A stretch of 64,000 nt of DNA, taken from assembly GCA_024362935.1 (NCBI GenBank), contig JANCRA010000019.1, positions 650,001-714,000 on the forward strand, given 5' to 3'. Origin of the DNA: Setophaga petechia. Lineage: Eukaryota > Chordata > Aves > Passeriformes > Parulidae. A model generated the notes under the pieces. The model was not told the DNA's origin and did no database searches. It saw nothing but the letters and a program-made list of their open reading frames with translations. Position 1 is the stretch's first letter; each line of letters starts with the position of its first letter. Made by a program: the position numbers and the translations under genes. This document shows, piece by piece, positions 63,905 to 64,000 of this stretch.

Positions 63905-64000
63905 ACACAACATACAGAGGGTTAACTAAGCTCAAGAACCACAGAAGAACCTGGCAAACCTTTGCAGTTTTATATAGCCTAGTAATATGAAACTTCTTTC

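Larger units (their letters stand above)
19752..64000 (-). other. CHST9: CHST9 upstream intron sequence, extending past the window
   Basis: No exon encoding a type II membrane anchor, which should contain a YLQVW-like motif by human comparison, was seen on the minus strand up to the window end. The region is therefore read as intron, possibly interrupted by micro-exons at 34499-34540 and 44355-44378. It holds CR1 copies at 26090-26235 and 31310-32340, LTRs at 56840-57285 and 63366-63899, and microsatellites near 36-37 kb. The intervals 19752-26089, 26236-31309, 32341-35890, 37000-47530, 47770-56839 and 57286-63365 hold nothing else I can name. Confidence 0.6.

Overview
This is a 64 kb window of vertebrate nuclear DNA from a bird, probably a songbird. 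The bird assignment rests on several CR1 LINE copies with the avian-type 3' end (direct repeats of ATTCTGTG) and on solo endogenous-retrovirus LTRs of families I recognise from passerines. It is AT-rich, gene-poor and built of long introns. There is no bacterial-type architecture, rRNA, tRNA, CRISPR array or operon. Family names come from memory, because no database search was possible. Gene content: one protein-coding gene, CHST9 (N-acetylgalactosamine-4-O-sulfotransferase 2), lies on the minus strand. Its terminal coding exon (2695-3792) encodes the whole catalytic sulfotransferase domain. A 38-nt micro-exon (19714-19751) is joined to it in frame and encodes the stem segment just before it. 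A second micro-exon of 24 nt (44355-44378) is plausible, and a third of 42 nt (34499-34540) is weak. The exon for the start codon and the Golgi membrane anchor was not found and should lie beyond position 64000. Almost everything from 3793 to 64000 is therefore CHST9 intron, and 1-2694 is 3' UTR plus downstream flank. Layout: 1-2250 is downstream flank with a CR1 3' end. About 2250-2694 is the likely 3' UTR. 4214-4960 is an LTR in CHST9 orientation inside the last intron. 9370-9498 is a CR1 tail. 13830-16044 is a composite CR1 cluster containing an inverted segment. 26090-26235 is a minus-strand CR1 3' end. 31310-32340 is an old CR1 reverse-transcriptase and 3' fragment. 35.9-37.0 kb holds low-complexity and microsatellite DNA. 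56840-57285 is a solo LTR. 63366-63899 is a solo LTR with a perfect 5-bp target duplication. The rest is unremarkable AT-rich intron. I found no convincing new biological system. The points most worth checking are the CHST9 micro-exons, the LTR just upstream of the catalytic exon (which carries a TATA box, a splice donor and poly(A) signals in the gene's own orientation), and the CR1 fold-back structure near 14.5-15.3 kb.
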